Part shown: piece by piece, positions 21,279 to 32,224 of the stretch
Layout of the letters: every line of letters begins with the position of its first letter
How positions within the stretch are numbered: position 1 is the first letter of the stretch
DNA from: Rhipicephalus microplus
Lineage: Eukaryota; Arthropoda; Arachnida; Ixodida; Ixodidae
Assembly (NCBI RefSeq): GCF_043290135.1
Contig: NC_134700.1
Location: 80,997,500 to 81,061,499, forward strand
DNA length: 64,000 nucleotides
Direction: 5' to 3'
Translations under genes and position numbers: made by a program
The notes under the pieces: generated by a model
Told to the model about the DNA's origin: nothing
Seen by the model: only the letters and a program-made list of their open reading frames with translations
The model's database searches: none

Positions 21279-22328
21279 ATACGAAGCAGCTAGCCCAAAC
21301 CAAAGTACTCCTCATTCATGCAACACAACGGAACATACAAATTACACATGCCACCTAGAATGTCAGGTGCAATGCTCTTAATGAAGTACCGTTTGAAATG
21401 CAGACTATAAACAGGAGACTGGACATTTTTCATTTGTTTTTCTAGATATAGCTAGCATTTAACGAAGTTCTTATGAAGAGTGTACGGTGAGCGACGCCAG
21501 AGCACCAATGTCAACGTGAAAGTAGCGACGTGAAAGCAGGATGATATTCCTTGCTGTACGTCACTCCCTCCATCATGGGGCGTACGCCTGCGAGAAGCAC
21601 AAGTGTCTTTCAGTAGAAATTGAGCATTTTTCCGCAACATTTGAGTTGTAAATCTTAACAGGCATGGTCCTGAGTGCCCGGTGCATCAACTACACTTGCC
21701 TGCTCGAAATTGCCAAAGCTAGCGAGGGGCCCTATAGAACGTTCACTGGCCAGAGAGAAATTGATCCTAAGCGATTATACCTGGCTTCCCTCGCGTCTGG
21801 GGCATCAGTGGTGTGGTTATTTGCTGCTGTGCTGCCCTTCCCAGCCATGACAAAATAAAATAAAACCAGGAAAGTGTTGATTGGACGGTGAACACTTCAC
21901 TCGCATTGCTCGACAAAAGACTAGTAAAGTCTTTAATCTGCGAATCACACTGGGAGTGCATGCCTATGTTCAACCTTTGGTGCCTTTGTGCTACCTTCAG
22001 CAATATGATTTTTTTTTTGCTTCTTGTCATTGATACAAGTCACCGACATCTTTGTTTTAAATTATCTCAATTTTTTTAAACTTATTGTGCCTATATTTAT
22101 TATTTTTACGGCCTAAAACAGCATTTTACCTGCCTGTCTTTGGTGCCTAGAACACACTTCCTTTGTGCCTAAAAATCCGGCCTCTAGTTATGAGCTTTCT
22201 CTGCCACTGAAATGCCAAAACTACTGCGTTGAAAAGCGCTTTTGTTTGTACGCTTAATTGCAGCTCACATAATTCAACATAATCAGATCTCAACATTCAG
22301 GTGTTGAGCAGCTAAATATGCTGTTTAA

Positions 22329-24022
22329 CCCCCGAATGCAGAGATGTTACTTGGCTCGTACTTGACTCATTCTTGACTCAAGACAGTCTTGACGGTCGCC
22401 ATAAATCGTTCTCAAACTTGCGGATGACTTGAAGGCGACTTGGCTCGGTCGAAGTCAGGACAAGTTTCAAGTCAGCTGCGGGGCTAGCTTGAAAGCGACT
22501 TCACGCGTTATTTCAACATGACCACCTCTCGAATGGATGTCGCGTGAAAGGTGGCCGCTTTTGAGTTTGCTTGCTTCGCCATAAGCGAAGCATTTTTTCA
22601 GGCGCACTGCCTGCCGAAGATTCTTGGAACCGCTTTACGTGACCAAGGAAATCCGATGGAGTTGTACGACGAGCAACAATTCCACGCTAGGTACAGATTC
22701 ATGAAGAACGCCGTGGGGCAGCTGCTCGTTATGTTGCCGCTCCGTGAAAGTAGGGACAACCGAAGACAGCCCGTGCATCCAGTGTTACAGCTACTGATGG
22801 CTCTCAGTCAGGTTTTACAGCGCTGGCACATTCCAACCAGTCACCGGAAATTTCATCCGCATTCCGTAGTCGACAGTGTGCCGTGCAGTCGGAAAAGTTA
22901 CGCTACTCATCGCAAAGCACCTGTACGCGATGCTGGTGCGCTTTCCGCAACCGGCAGACTGTTATGAAGTGGCTGAGTTCTCTTGCGTTACAGGTTGTGT
23001 CGACTACACACACGTGCGTATTAATAGCCCCGGTGTCGACAACGCCAAAGTGTTCCGTAACCGCAAAGGCTATTTCTGTTTTTCTATAACACGACATTTT
23101 CCGTCTCTTTCGGTAAAAAAAAAATGACTCGGTGCTGTGATCGTGTGCCTCGTCTATCCTTTCGTCCCGTCTAGGGCGCTGTTGCTCGCTCAGAAAGACA
23201 TCGCTTGTAGCACAACGCTACGTAAAATTACACACACATAAAAAAGAGGTGCCCCTATCACGGGTTTTTTTATCCGCGTCACCAACATGCAGCGATACAT
23301 TGCTGCACCCCACGAGACAGAATTCTGCTGAGGGCAAATCCTGACCCCCGCTTTTTCTCTTGTTTACCAAGCTCAACAAAAGGATACGAATCACATTTGT
23401 TCCCAGAACTTGTTTGTTTTTTTTTTCCATAATAACTGCGACCTAGCCCATTACAGGCATGCAATGCACACAGGCGAACAGAAAGGCAAATTCCGTGAAA
23501 ATCGTGTCACCTCGTGAGCCAGGTCAGCACAAATACATGCCATGGCGTTCGACTGAAAAAAAAACGACGAAAGAACCCAACACGATGCTTGTTTCGCCTC
23601 CAAACAAGCAACCGTGGAGAAACGCACCGCATTTGGGTGGCCACCAAAACCAGCGGGCAACAAACGCTTTACAGAAGCAACACTGCGCATCGCTGTGGTG
23701 GCAGGCACCACGTGCCGCTCGTTAGCCGTAAAATGGCAAGAATATGCCTGTGGCCCTTCGTTTTTATAGTTATTTTAAAACGTATGGTGTTCTTTTGGTG
23801 TAATGCATGCCTTACGCGAAAAACTTCATTATTAGCCTTGTTACCAGGCGAGCAACGTGTTTCTGTATTGAAGCACGTTCTTGACTTGACCAAGCAAGAC
23901 AGCCTGAGCATCTATGAAACGCGAAGGCCGACTTGAGCGTTTTCAAGTCCGCTGCTTGCTTCGCGCCGACTTGCTCAAGTCAAGTCGAAGACGCGGCCAA
24001 GTAACATCTCTGCATTCGGGGG
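22329..24022 (+). mobile_element. PIF/Harbinger DNA transposon, 1694 bp, non-autonomous
   Basis: Perfect 27-bp terminal inverted repeats beginning CCCCCGAATGCAGAG lie at 22329-22355 and 23996-24022. They are flanked by TAA at 22326-22328 and 24023-24025, the 3-bp target preference of PIF/Harbinger. Inside is a truncated HARBI1-type transposase (22551-23100). The rest (23130-23990) shows no coding similarity and may be a replaced or deleted region. Confidence 0.9.
22551..23100 (+). pseudogene. HARBI1-like Harbinger transposase, truncated and frameshifted
   Basis: The first frame (22551-22967) carries the typical N-terminal region, with NPMELYDEQQFHARYRF, then QPVHPVLQLLMALSQ where the family has R-x-P-L-LQVL-ALRF. 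A frame change near 22830-22880 leads to the frame holding RAVGKVTLLIAKHLYAML and DYTHVRINSPG...FRNRKGYF. The latter is the block around the first catalytic Asp of the DDE domain. Similarity stops soon after, at a poly-A run near 23115, so the second Asp and the Glu are missing. The protein cannot be active. The endonuclease/DDE identity comes from motif order recalled from the family. Confidence 0.8.
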
Positions 24023-24099
24023 TAAGTATGCCAGCAATAATGTAATGAGTGATAGAGACATTTGCTTGAAGAAATAAAGTAATGCAGAAAGAATCATAC

Positions 24100-24245
24100 C
24101 AAGCAGGATTTGGCAGCATGCTGTCTTCTGAAGCGGCACCTGGACAAACGTAATTTGTAGCCACCTTATCCAAAAGCACGTCTTTTTTCATTTTCTTGAC
24201 CGTGTCTGGCAAGCTAACCTCACCAAATTTTTTCCAATGTGTTTT
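24100..24245 (-). CDS. Candidate exon of an unrecognised minus-strand gene
   Basis: Bounded on minus by TTTTATAG| at 24245 and TTG|GTATGA at 24100. One frame is open throughout, with ordinary composition (KKFGEVSLPDTVKKMKKD, then ATNYVCPGAASEDSMLPN). Its phase (0) does not match the phase-1 end of the next candidate exon upstream, so a simple join fails. The function is unknown, and it may be a chance frame. Confidence 0.3.
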
Positions 24246-24701
24246 CTATAAAAGCAACAGAACACAACACTTTCAGAGAGAGGCGACATGCTAGTACATA
24301 AATTGATCCAGTCAAAAAATTACACAAATGCATTTCAGAGCTAAAAATTTAGAATGATTTAGATTCGCACGTCTGTTTGTCATTTAGGATTGTGATCTGA
24401 AAGTCTGAGCAGTTTGAAACTTGTGCAACATTATCCACTATTTGACAGAAACAGCCCCTCACCACTTTCGCTAAACCGACAAAAAGTAATATTGTTTTGT
24501 TTTTTTCGTACTCTTCTGCGCAACTTTCTCAGCGCCAGTCACGAAATGCATCACAGTAAAAGCTTGTTAATTTGACTGTCACAGTACCAGCAAAATTATC
24601 CTAATTAAACAAATGCTGAAATAACGAAAGTATCAAGAGCACAACAAACAACTCTATTACAGATCTCATTTCCAAGATGAACACGTAAATCCAGTGCCCA
24701 C

Positions 24702-25029
24702 CTTGATTAAGAGCAGTGTAAAAGCTGCCACTTTGATCATTCGCAACATTCATCACGCGAGTGGGGCTGAAGACAGCTGTCTTCATCGAAAACGTGGTCC
24801 AACCAACACCACAATCAAGCGCATGAAACATTTTGTCGCCACAATTGTGGCTGCACACTGATTATTCATCCAGATAAATTCCCCAGAACAGCACAAAACA
24901 CCTACTAGACAACAGCCGAGGAGCCTGCGGAAAGCGAGGATATCGCGAGGCTAGCTGCGACACCTTCTCTAACATGGCATCGAAACGACGGGACCACGAA
25001 ACACCGGCAGTTCTCTCGTTTTGGCACAT
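24702..25029 (-). CDS. Candidate first two exons of an unrecognised minus-strand gene
   Basis: Exon 1 (25029-24902) starts at an ATG (MCQNERTAGVSWSRRFDAML) and ends TCTAGTAG|GTGTTT. Exon 2 (24850-24702) follows GTGTGCAG| and ends AATCAAG|GTGGGC. The join keeps the frame (phase 2) and gives ~92 residues without a stop, including FHALDCGVGWTTFSMKTAVF. I recognise no family. If real, it could be the 5' end of the gene whose last exon encodes the zinc fingers at 11920-12354, with the Harbinger element and others in its introns (inference only). Confidence 0.35.
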
Positions 25030-26506
25030 CGTGAACACTGTACCGCTAGTTCGGAGACGACGAACTTACCTCTGTATCCGCCCTGAGACCTTTCAGAGCT
25101 CTTGACGTCCACAGTATCGCTGTACAGAAGTTAAACTACGGATATCATGCCACAGAATACCCAAGGTCAATCTAAATAGGTCGCGAAAGCACAGAACACC
25201 TGGCGAAAGCATAGAGAAAGAAGAAGACAAGAGCGGACACTCCGCAAAACCTGGCCTCAGGAAGTGCATCACGACTACGTAACGAACTAGTGCTCCCACC
25301 AAACGTCAGAGGACGCAAGCGCAAAAAAACACAGTTATAATCAATTCATCAGAATTGTTTTCACAAATTAATAATTATACACCAAAATTTGGTATGTTTT
25401 TATACATAAAAACGATTTATTCAACACACCTTACGCGTTTATTTTTCTTCAGCCGTACTGTCATAAACACCATCTACCCAGCGACAAGCCCATGCATGAC
25501 TGACAGCGAGACGCTTTTGTCGCTTTCGTCAACGTCGGCTGCGTCGACGTTTTCAAGCGTGAGATAACAGGTGAGGCACGTTTTCAAGCAAAGCTTGTTG
25601 AATGACATGTTGTTGGTCTTGTTCGGTCATTTTTTTCAGAAAACGATTACACCTGTGCGAATAAGACACCATGCAACAAACATAGAAAGATGCACACACA
25701 CACGTTGCGCTTCGTGTGTGCGAGTTTGTTTGTTACGTGGCGTCTCATTCACGCAGTTGTAACCTTTTTCTGAAGCATGTAAGGACTGGGAGGTTCGCTA
25801 AAAAGAAAGTTTGTGGCTCTATGCGGCGGCTAGACGGGAACATTGTACAACGTATGCAGTATCGCAAAGGCGGCACGGCGTCAAGCCGAGGCGACGCGTG
25901 CTACATCTGCCACGGACGCGAGCGTCTGTGCGCTGAGCATAGCTGGGCAGCTAGGTCATAGGCTCGGTGGCTCGGTGCAAAATATTGAGAATCGTTCGCT
26001 GGGCCTCGCATGCTTCACGACGCGTTTCCCGAAGGCTCGGAACACGAATAATTCTTGGTGTGCCGGAGGCAAATCTGGACTAGCCAAGTGGCCATCATCT
26101 TCGTTTCTTCGCTAGCCTTGTGCCACTAGTGCTAGCGGCCCACAAATTTTTTTAACGTTTCCAATATAATTTTACCGCACAAATTTCAACTACGATTTTT
26201 CTTCCCAATGTACTGTGCTGATACGGCGTACGCACGAAGGTGTTCTAAAGTTTCCAGGCCACGATACCATTGCATTACAAGGGATAGCGGCCTGGAAACT
26301 TCTGAAGATCTTTGTACGTGGTCTTGACGTATATCTTTGTAAGTCAGAGTTCTATGGGTCAGAGATGTATCACTGGTTTTGTATTGTGCATCGATTAGCT
26401 AATCATTCAAAGGGGTTTGCTGGTACACTTATGACGTGCACATATCTTTTTCGTAATTTGACAGCGAAGCATCCACTTACTAACATTTTCAGACCGCGCT
26501 GACGCC
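25030..26506. other. Non-coding; possible divergent promoter region
   Basis: Lies between the candidate minus-strand start at 25029 and the plus-strand THAP exon at 26507. Positions 25840-26050 are locally CpG-rich. A splice acceptor (TTTTCAG|ACC) just before 26507 suggests a non-coding 5' exon further upstream. No protein recognised. Confidence 0.35.
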
Positions 26507-26927
26507 ATGCCGTCCGGCGGTCCAAGCTACGGCAGCTACTGCTGTGTATCGTGGTGCTTCAACAATGGCAGAACCCACAAGAAGCCTGGGACGAGTTTCT
26601 TCCGCGTACCACGGGACGGCAGGTGTGTTAAAGCTTTTGTATGGTTTGCATGTCTGTAGGCTTACTGTTCGTACTTGCTAAGTGAGGGTAACAATAAAAA
26701 ATCACTATTCAAGCACTTCTCCTTTCAGCTGATAGTTCATTGCCAATGCAGGATGAAAGCATGAATGCACTATGCTGGACGCGATGATCTCCTGAGTAAG
26801 CCGGCCAGCCTATCGTACGCAACGTACAGGGTTTGTAGCGACCCTTTTACTGCTCAAAGTTTCATGGACCCTGGGCACACAAGGCTTAAAAGAATGGCTG
26901 TTCCCAGTGTGCAACCAGCTGCACCAT
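26507..26927 (+). pseudogene. THAP zinc-finger exons 1-2 of a P-element-like transposase
   Basis: Exon 1 (26507-26622) starts at ATG and encodes the first half of a THAP (C2CH) domain, CCVSWCFNNGRTHKKPG then SFFRVPRDGR, ending GGCAG|GTGTGT. Exon 2 (26752-26927) follows AATGCAG| and continues the domain (HYAGRDDLLSKPAS, then VCSDPFTAQSFMDP), ending at |GTAAGT. Two defects are visible. A TGA at 26762-26764 falls where the family has the invariant Trp, and the zinc-ligand His of the HF pair reads Pro (SDPF). THAP domains bind the element's DNA ends, so this one should not fold or be made in full. It belongs to the gene running to 30368. Confidence 0.75.
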
Positions 26928-27382
26928 GTAAGTGATTGACTGAAACTCAAATATGTGCATAGCAGCCACTTGTATTGAATCAGTGGCGACAGTTAACTGT
27001 GAAGATCTTTGTAGCCGATGGAGAAACCTCACTACAGAAGTAACACTTGGAAAGTCTTAAATTCTGTGAATTGTGGGCTATTACCTTCCTAACAGAGCTT
27101 TACACTTTTGTCATTTTTTGATGCTCTGGACCTGCGCAACTTGTTTTGAAAGACTTTAAAGGGCTATTTTACGTTATCTTCAAGCCTGAGTGCACATGTA
27201 CGTATACCTTTCATCAGTGAAAGCTGCCACTGTTGATAATTCCAAAAATCACAAATTACTTGTTTCCTAGTTGGTGCCTTCTCTTTTCTTCCACGTTCGA
27301 CCAATTTATGCGTTTGAAAGAGCTGTTTAAGTTTCCCCATGCTACAAGCTTTGTAACTTGTACCAACTGCACATATACTCAG

Positions 27383-28161
27383 GTGCTCTGAGCGTCGCTT
27401 CAAGTAGTGACTGTGACATGGCTGCAGAAGCTGCACTGCAAGGTGCGGATGAGCTTCAGTTTGTGTTATTTTAAGCCTCTTACTGACACATTGTCGTAAT
27501 TTCATTTCTTCAGGACCTGCGGTAGAGGCTTCAAAAAGCGGTTCCCACACATTGAGGTGCCCCGATGAACAGGGTGCGTTCAGTGTCGCGATTTCTTTTT
27601 TTTTACCCAAATTGACTGTTGACCAAACCTCTGCAGGTGGCAGCTCCGTTGTAGCTGCTGAAAGAATTTCTGCTGATTTCGTCTTGCCCGAGAAAACCTT
27701 AACCAGTCGTTCAGCTGTCACAAAAGGAACTTGTGTGACCGGTAAGTTGTATGTTCACTTCAACACCAGAGTGGATTGATATAGAGACTTCCGCAGGCCG
27801 CTTGCAAGATTGTTCCGACAGCACTGTCCGAGGCACTGAACAAGCTTCACAAGACCCTCCAGAAGACGTCTCCGCCAACAGCTCCACGCCTGAGTGCCCT
27901 AGAGAAAATGGTGACTATGCTTTTATTGCAGCAGTTTTTAATGTGCTATTTTATGTTTAGGACATTCTGAGGAAAATATACTCAAAAGGACACTACGTGT
28001 GCACTTACAAAATGTAAGGGTGGGCTCTCACTGATTTTCATTTTTTTTGTGCATTGTCAACATTGTGAATGGTTTGTTTTTAGGTAGTGGAATCGAAAAC
28101 TTTGTACCACAGAAAGTTGTGCACCTTGGGTCTGAAAGAGCGAGGAAAGTGCTCGTATGGG
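27383..28161 (+). pseudogene. Six short putative exons linking THAP and transposase
   Basis: Splice-bounded open segments at 27383-27442, 27514-27573, 27637-27741, 27797-27910, 27961-28013 and 28084-28161. The first four have lengths 60, 60, 105 and 114, all multiples of three and all phase 1 at both ends; their donors include GTGCGG, GTGCGT, GTAAGT and GTGACT. They encode low-complexity Ser/Glu/Asp-rich linker. The fifth is 53 nt, one short of phase-keeping, and the sixth is 78 nt. The run fits a flexible linker between the THAP domain and the catalytic part. Boundaries are my reading of consensus sites only. Confidence 0.5.
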
Positions 28162-28206
28162 GTTAGTTGTTCTTCGCTTTTACATCAATTTTTTTGTTTA
28201 TTGCAG

Positions 28207-30368
28207 TGCGTTCCTGTGTGCCAGCGACAATGTCTCCATCAATGAAGTACAAGCGAACCATTAAACATCTGCAAGCCAAAGTACCAGCACAGCGGAAAAC
28301 TATCAAAAGACTGCAGAGACAGCCTCACCAAGCACCGTCATCGACTTCGAAGGCCCTTGAAGTTATCCGACCGCACGTCACCGAAGAGGTTTTTAAACTG
28401 CTTTCTGCACATGTTCGCTTGAGGCCCAAACGCAAGGGCAAGTGGTTTCCCGTGTGGTTCAAGAAATTCGCTCTTCACTTAAACTTCCGAGGTCCGCGAG
28501 CATACCGATTTCTGGCTCCATATTTTTCTTTGCCCTCCCGGCGTTCATTAAGGAGGCGGCTAGCTAATGTAAAGATGACTCCAGGCATAATTCCAGGAAT
28601 CCTTTCTTCCATTGCAACAAATACTCAAGCTTGGAATGAACGGGACCGAGTGTGCGCTTTAGTTTTCGACGAAATAGCACTCAAAAAGAATTTGTACTAT
28701 GATGCTGCAAGAGACGTTGTCCAGGGTTTTACAGATGATGGCACTCATCGCACTTCAACCATCGCTGATCGAGCACTGGTTTTTCTTCTTGTTGGCGTTT
28801 CGAGAAAGTGGGTTCAACCGGTTGCTTTTACTATAGGGTACACATCAACACCATCATCTGTTATGCATAACTTGCTGGTGTCACTCATTTTGGAGCTTAG
28901 GAGCATTAATATTGCAGTGAAAGCAGTCATTTGTGACCAGGGCAGTTCAAATGTAAGTCTCGCTAACCAACTAAGAGTGACTGTAGCAAAGCCTTTTTTT
29001 GAAGTTAATGGTGAGCGGGTATATTACATTTTTGATGTTCCGCATTTAATTAAAACAACGCGCAATAATGTCCAAGCGCACAAGTTATACATTGGGGATG
29101 ACATCGTTAACTGGTTGCACATTGTAAGCCTTTACCAATCCTCACATGAGTTGCGGTTGCGATTGGCTCCAAAGTTGACTGAACGGCACGTTCATCAGAA
29201 ACCTTTTTCTAATATGAAGGTCAGCTGAGCAACTCAGGTGCTCAGTGCATCAGTTTCGATTGCTATCACGGCAATGGTGTATGCGAAGGTGCTGCCTGCC
29301 TCGGCCATCACTACAGCTCACTTTTGTGATCGTATGGACAGGATTTTCGATGCTTTGAACAGCTCGAGTAAAAAAAGAACTTCGCAAAAGCTGCGGCATG
29401 CAATCATGAAAAATGATTCAGAGCTGATTGACTTCCTCCGAGGCCAGCTTCCCTGAATTGCATCATGGCAGCTTGCTGGCAGACGTCAACCACAAACCAT
29501 CGTAGGTTGGCAAATTACAATTCAGGCAATTTGTCAACTATGGGACGACCTCTCCAAAAATTACAATTTTGAATACCTGTTAACACGCAGGCTTCAACAG
29601 GATCCTCTGGAGAACATATTTGACCACATTAGGCAAAAACAGGGTTGCAACACCAACCCCAATGTAGCACAATTTATTTGTGGCCTGAAGCACGTCTGCA
29701 TAAGAAAACTCTTCAAGCTGTCAGAATACGGAAATGTCGAGGATGATGAATGTGACCTCCTCCAGGAGCAGCTCTTGCCATTCTCCCTCACCAGTGCGTC
29801 TCTTGTGGATAATGAGGAGTGTGCACAGCCACAGCCTGACGACTTTCCCGCTCTAGACGATCTCTCTGAACTTGCGACAAACATTCATTCCCATATTTTC
29901 GATGACTTCGCTGCATATTATGTAGCTGGTTTTCTCATCAAACACTTCCTTCGGAATGCATGTGACGGTTGCAGTTGCCCACAGTTACTGAAAGACGACA
30001 GTGAGGCGCTTAAGGGTACCCACCAGTATTTCACAATGCTCAAAGCATACCACGTCCCCAGCAAACTTTTTGGGAATCTCACTGTGCCATGAGAAGCAGC
30101 TTTTGCATACGTACAACAACTTAAATCTCACTTTCTTGCCATAATTGAGGCCACTGCACATCACCTGAAAGTGTGCGATGTTTTGTATCACCATCTGTCA
30201 AGTGTTGGCGATTTTCATTTCTGCTCTGCTGGGTGTCGCGCGAAGTTTCTGAAAATGTTTTGCCGGGTTCGTTTATGTTGGCATGTGCGTTTTGTGAACC
30301 GAAACTTAGATAGGGTTAGGTTCCAGTCTTCAATCTCGGGCATACAGCTTGACAAGTTCAAAGGTTAG
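28207..30368 (+). pseudogene. P-element-like (THAP9-type) transposase catalytic exon
   Basis: After TTATTGCAG| one reading frame runs to 30368, broken only by TGA codons at 29226, 29454 and 30090. The order is a basic coiled-coil (KYKRTIKHLQAK), then LPSRRSLRRRLANVKMTPGI. The RNase H-like core has FDEIALKKNLYYD (first Asp), VKAVICDQGSSN (second Asp) and YYIFDVPHLIKTTRNN, with a GTP-binding-type insert region after it. Next come QVLSASVSIAI, YLLTRRLQQDPLENIF (the typical late catalytic region) and a Cys-containing C-terminus (FCSAGCRAKFL... VNRNL). This matches the P-element/THAP9 plan over nearly full length. With the stops it is a pseudogene, unless the TGAs are read through. No terminal inverted repeats were found. 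Confidence 0.85.
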
Positions 30369-32222
30369 CAATTAGCGGCGGGTTTACACTAAAGTATTCG
30401 AGTTGAGCCGAATCCTGCAACAGCTTTGTTATGTTATTACTTCGTTATAGCAGACTTCATCATGGTCTTATATGCTTATATTCAGCTCAACTGGACTAGC
30501 CACTCCTTCGTTGCATACATTGTTTAGGTTACCCGCTATGAGGAGTAGGGACACTGTGTATTCGCTCGAAGTGATTTGCATAACCTTAAAAAGAATGTTG
30601 GGTATCCTGTCTGTATTCTTGTAGCAAATGCGGGCAAACTGAACACTTTACTGTGGCTCACTCTGTCACTGTGTATGCTTTATCTCTCCAGCTCAAGTAA
30701 TATATCGATAACAAAACCGCTTGTTGAAATGTCTTCGAGCGGGTAAGGAACACAGTATGAAGTGGGCACGGTTCACGTTATCACGCTTTTCGTATTTTAG
30801 CTTCTCATCAACCTCCTCATCTCGCCCATCAAAATTTTCAAAAGAATACCCAAACTGGTAGTGTTTGATGGGGCTGCGGACGCTGCCATTTTATTTTTAT
30901 ATAGCTTGTGAGTGATAACGTACGATGTAGAGCATTTGTGAAAAATAATGAGCCAAAGTGGTTTCCTTCTGCTATTTATTAGCCCTGCAATACTTCTCTC
31001 GTAGCACCAATTAAAGTTCACAATTCTGGATAAAGTGATGACTACAATCTATTTTAGCTCGCAAGCGTCACAGCAACACCCAGACGCAAATCACTTGATA
31101 TCTTAAGTTTTTGATGAAGGCGACGCATAACAAAAGCCACAAGACCTGCCAGTGTTGTAGCATAAAGTTTGTCTTTCACGTAGTGAGCAAGCTGCAAAGC
31201 CCTACCTTTGTGAGGACAAGAGGGCATCAAGTCTGCTTTTTTTCATTTTGGACTAGCTGTTCTTAAGCACAGCCAGCACACTACACCTTAGCCTTTCTGC
31301 TATATTGTGTCGTGTGGTTTCTGTGCGCTCTTTTTTTCTATGCGTTATTTTGGTCAAGCCCAGGCCTGATTCGCGACTTCATTGCTGTGTATATGTCACT
31401 TCTTCATCAGCATTGTGCGCTGTGTTTTTGCCATAGATCCTTACCCACTGGCCCGGTGTGTCATACTTCACCAGCTTCGCGGCTCCTGCCAACTCTAGCG
31501 ATGTGTGCGTTGTCTGTGTTTTCTATGTATTTGTTACAATATTTGTTACAATTTATTTGTAAGGCGAGATGCCTTTGTTGTCTACCTTTGTCATATTGTG
31601 CTTTTTATATTCTCATACTCTACCTTGCCTTTGAATAAAACATTGCGGATGCTCTGTTTCTTTGACTGATATATACATTGATCACTTGTTCCAAAAGAAA
31701 AACACAAGCGCGATGAATAAAACCGTAGTGAATTATGATTACCTGCATCTGTTTTTATTATAACTTAATCGAAATAAAAATTACGTCACGACCGATTCGC
31801 ACGAACCACTGAACAAAACAAAACAGGGAATCGCTAAATCAAAACGACCTACAAAAACTATCCATTTGGGCGATGAATAGTGGTCTGAAATCATGAACTT
31901 TCCTCATAGCCAAACGTCGGTTATGCAAAGTAATTCAAAATTTGCGCCAGTGAAACCGAAACCGGAAGCGCACGCCACTTGTTCTCACCAACCACTAGGT
32001 GTGCTAGGGTCGATTGGGCCGCTGGGGTCTACGGGAGTGTCCACTCTTAACCTTTATTTCTCTATGGCGAAAGTAGCAACGAAAAGTGGTCTCAAACCCA
32101 TTGCGACAGACCTGGGCCTTCCCTACTTTTTCTGTGCCTGTTGCGCCACGCCCGTTCCCATTGCTCTACAAGTGGCACTCTATTTCTCCAAGTGACCACG
32201 TGGTGGCGCCAGGTTATCACCC
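30369..32222. other. Non-coding
   Basis: Follows the transposase stop. No recognisable gene or element. A T-rich segment with CTTTGAATAAAAC near 31630 could be a polyadenylation signal for the P-like transcript. Confidence 0.35.
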
Positions 32223-32224
32223 TA

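Larger units (their letters stand above)
19335..22195. mobile_element. Possible large DNA transposon, weakly defined
   Basis: The left end near 19340 (ATTAGAGGTTAAAAAGG) and the right end near 22180 (reverse complement ACTAGAGGCCGGATTTTTAGG) are similar and inverted. Both sides are followed inward by repeats of GTGCCTATAA / GGCCTAAA motifs. No transposase was recognised, and no target duplication could be fixed. A SINE, a microsatellite and a foldback lie inside it. This could instead be two unrelated fragments. Confidence 0.3.

Noticed and set aside
27164..27721. 185-residue open frame on minus
   Set aside because: It lies antisense to the predicted linker exons of the P-like gene, has no family features, and those exons have consistent splice sites and phases on plus.
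29226..30092. Selenocysteine or readthrough at the TGA codons of the P-like gene
   Set aside because: No element supporting recoding was seen; decay of CGA or TGG codons is simpler, and the THAP exon has other damage (His to Pro).
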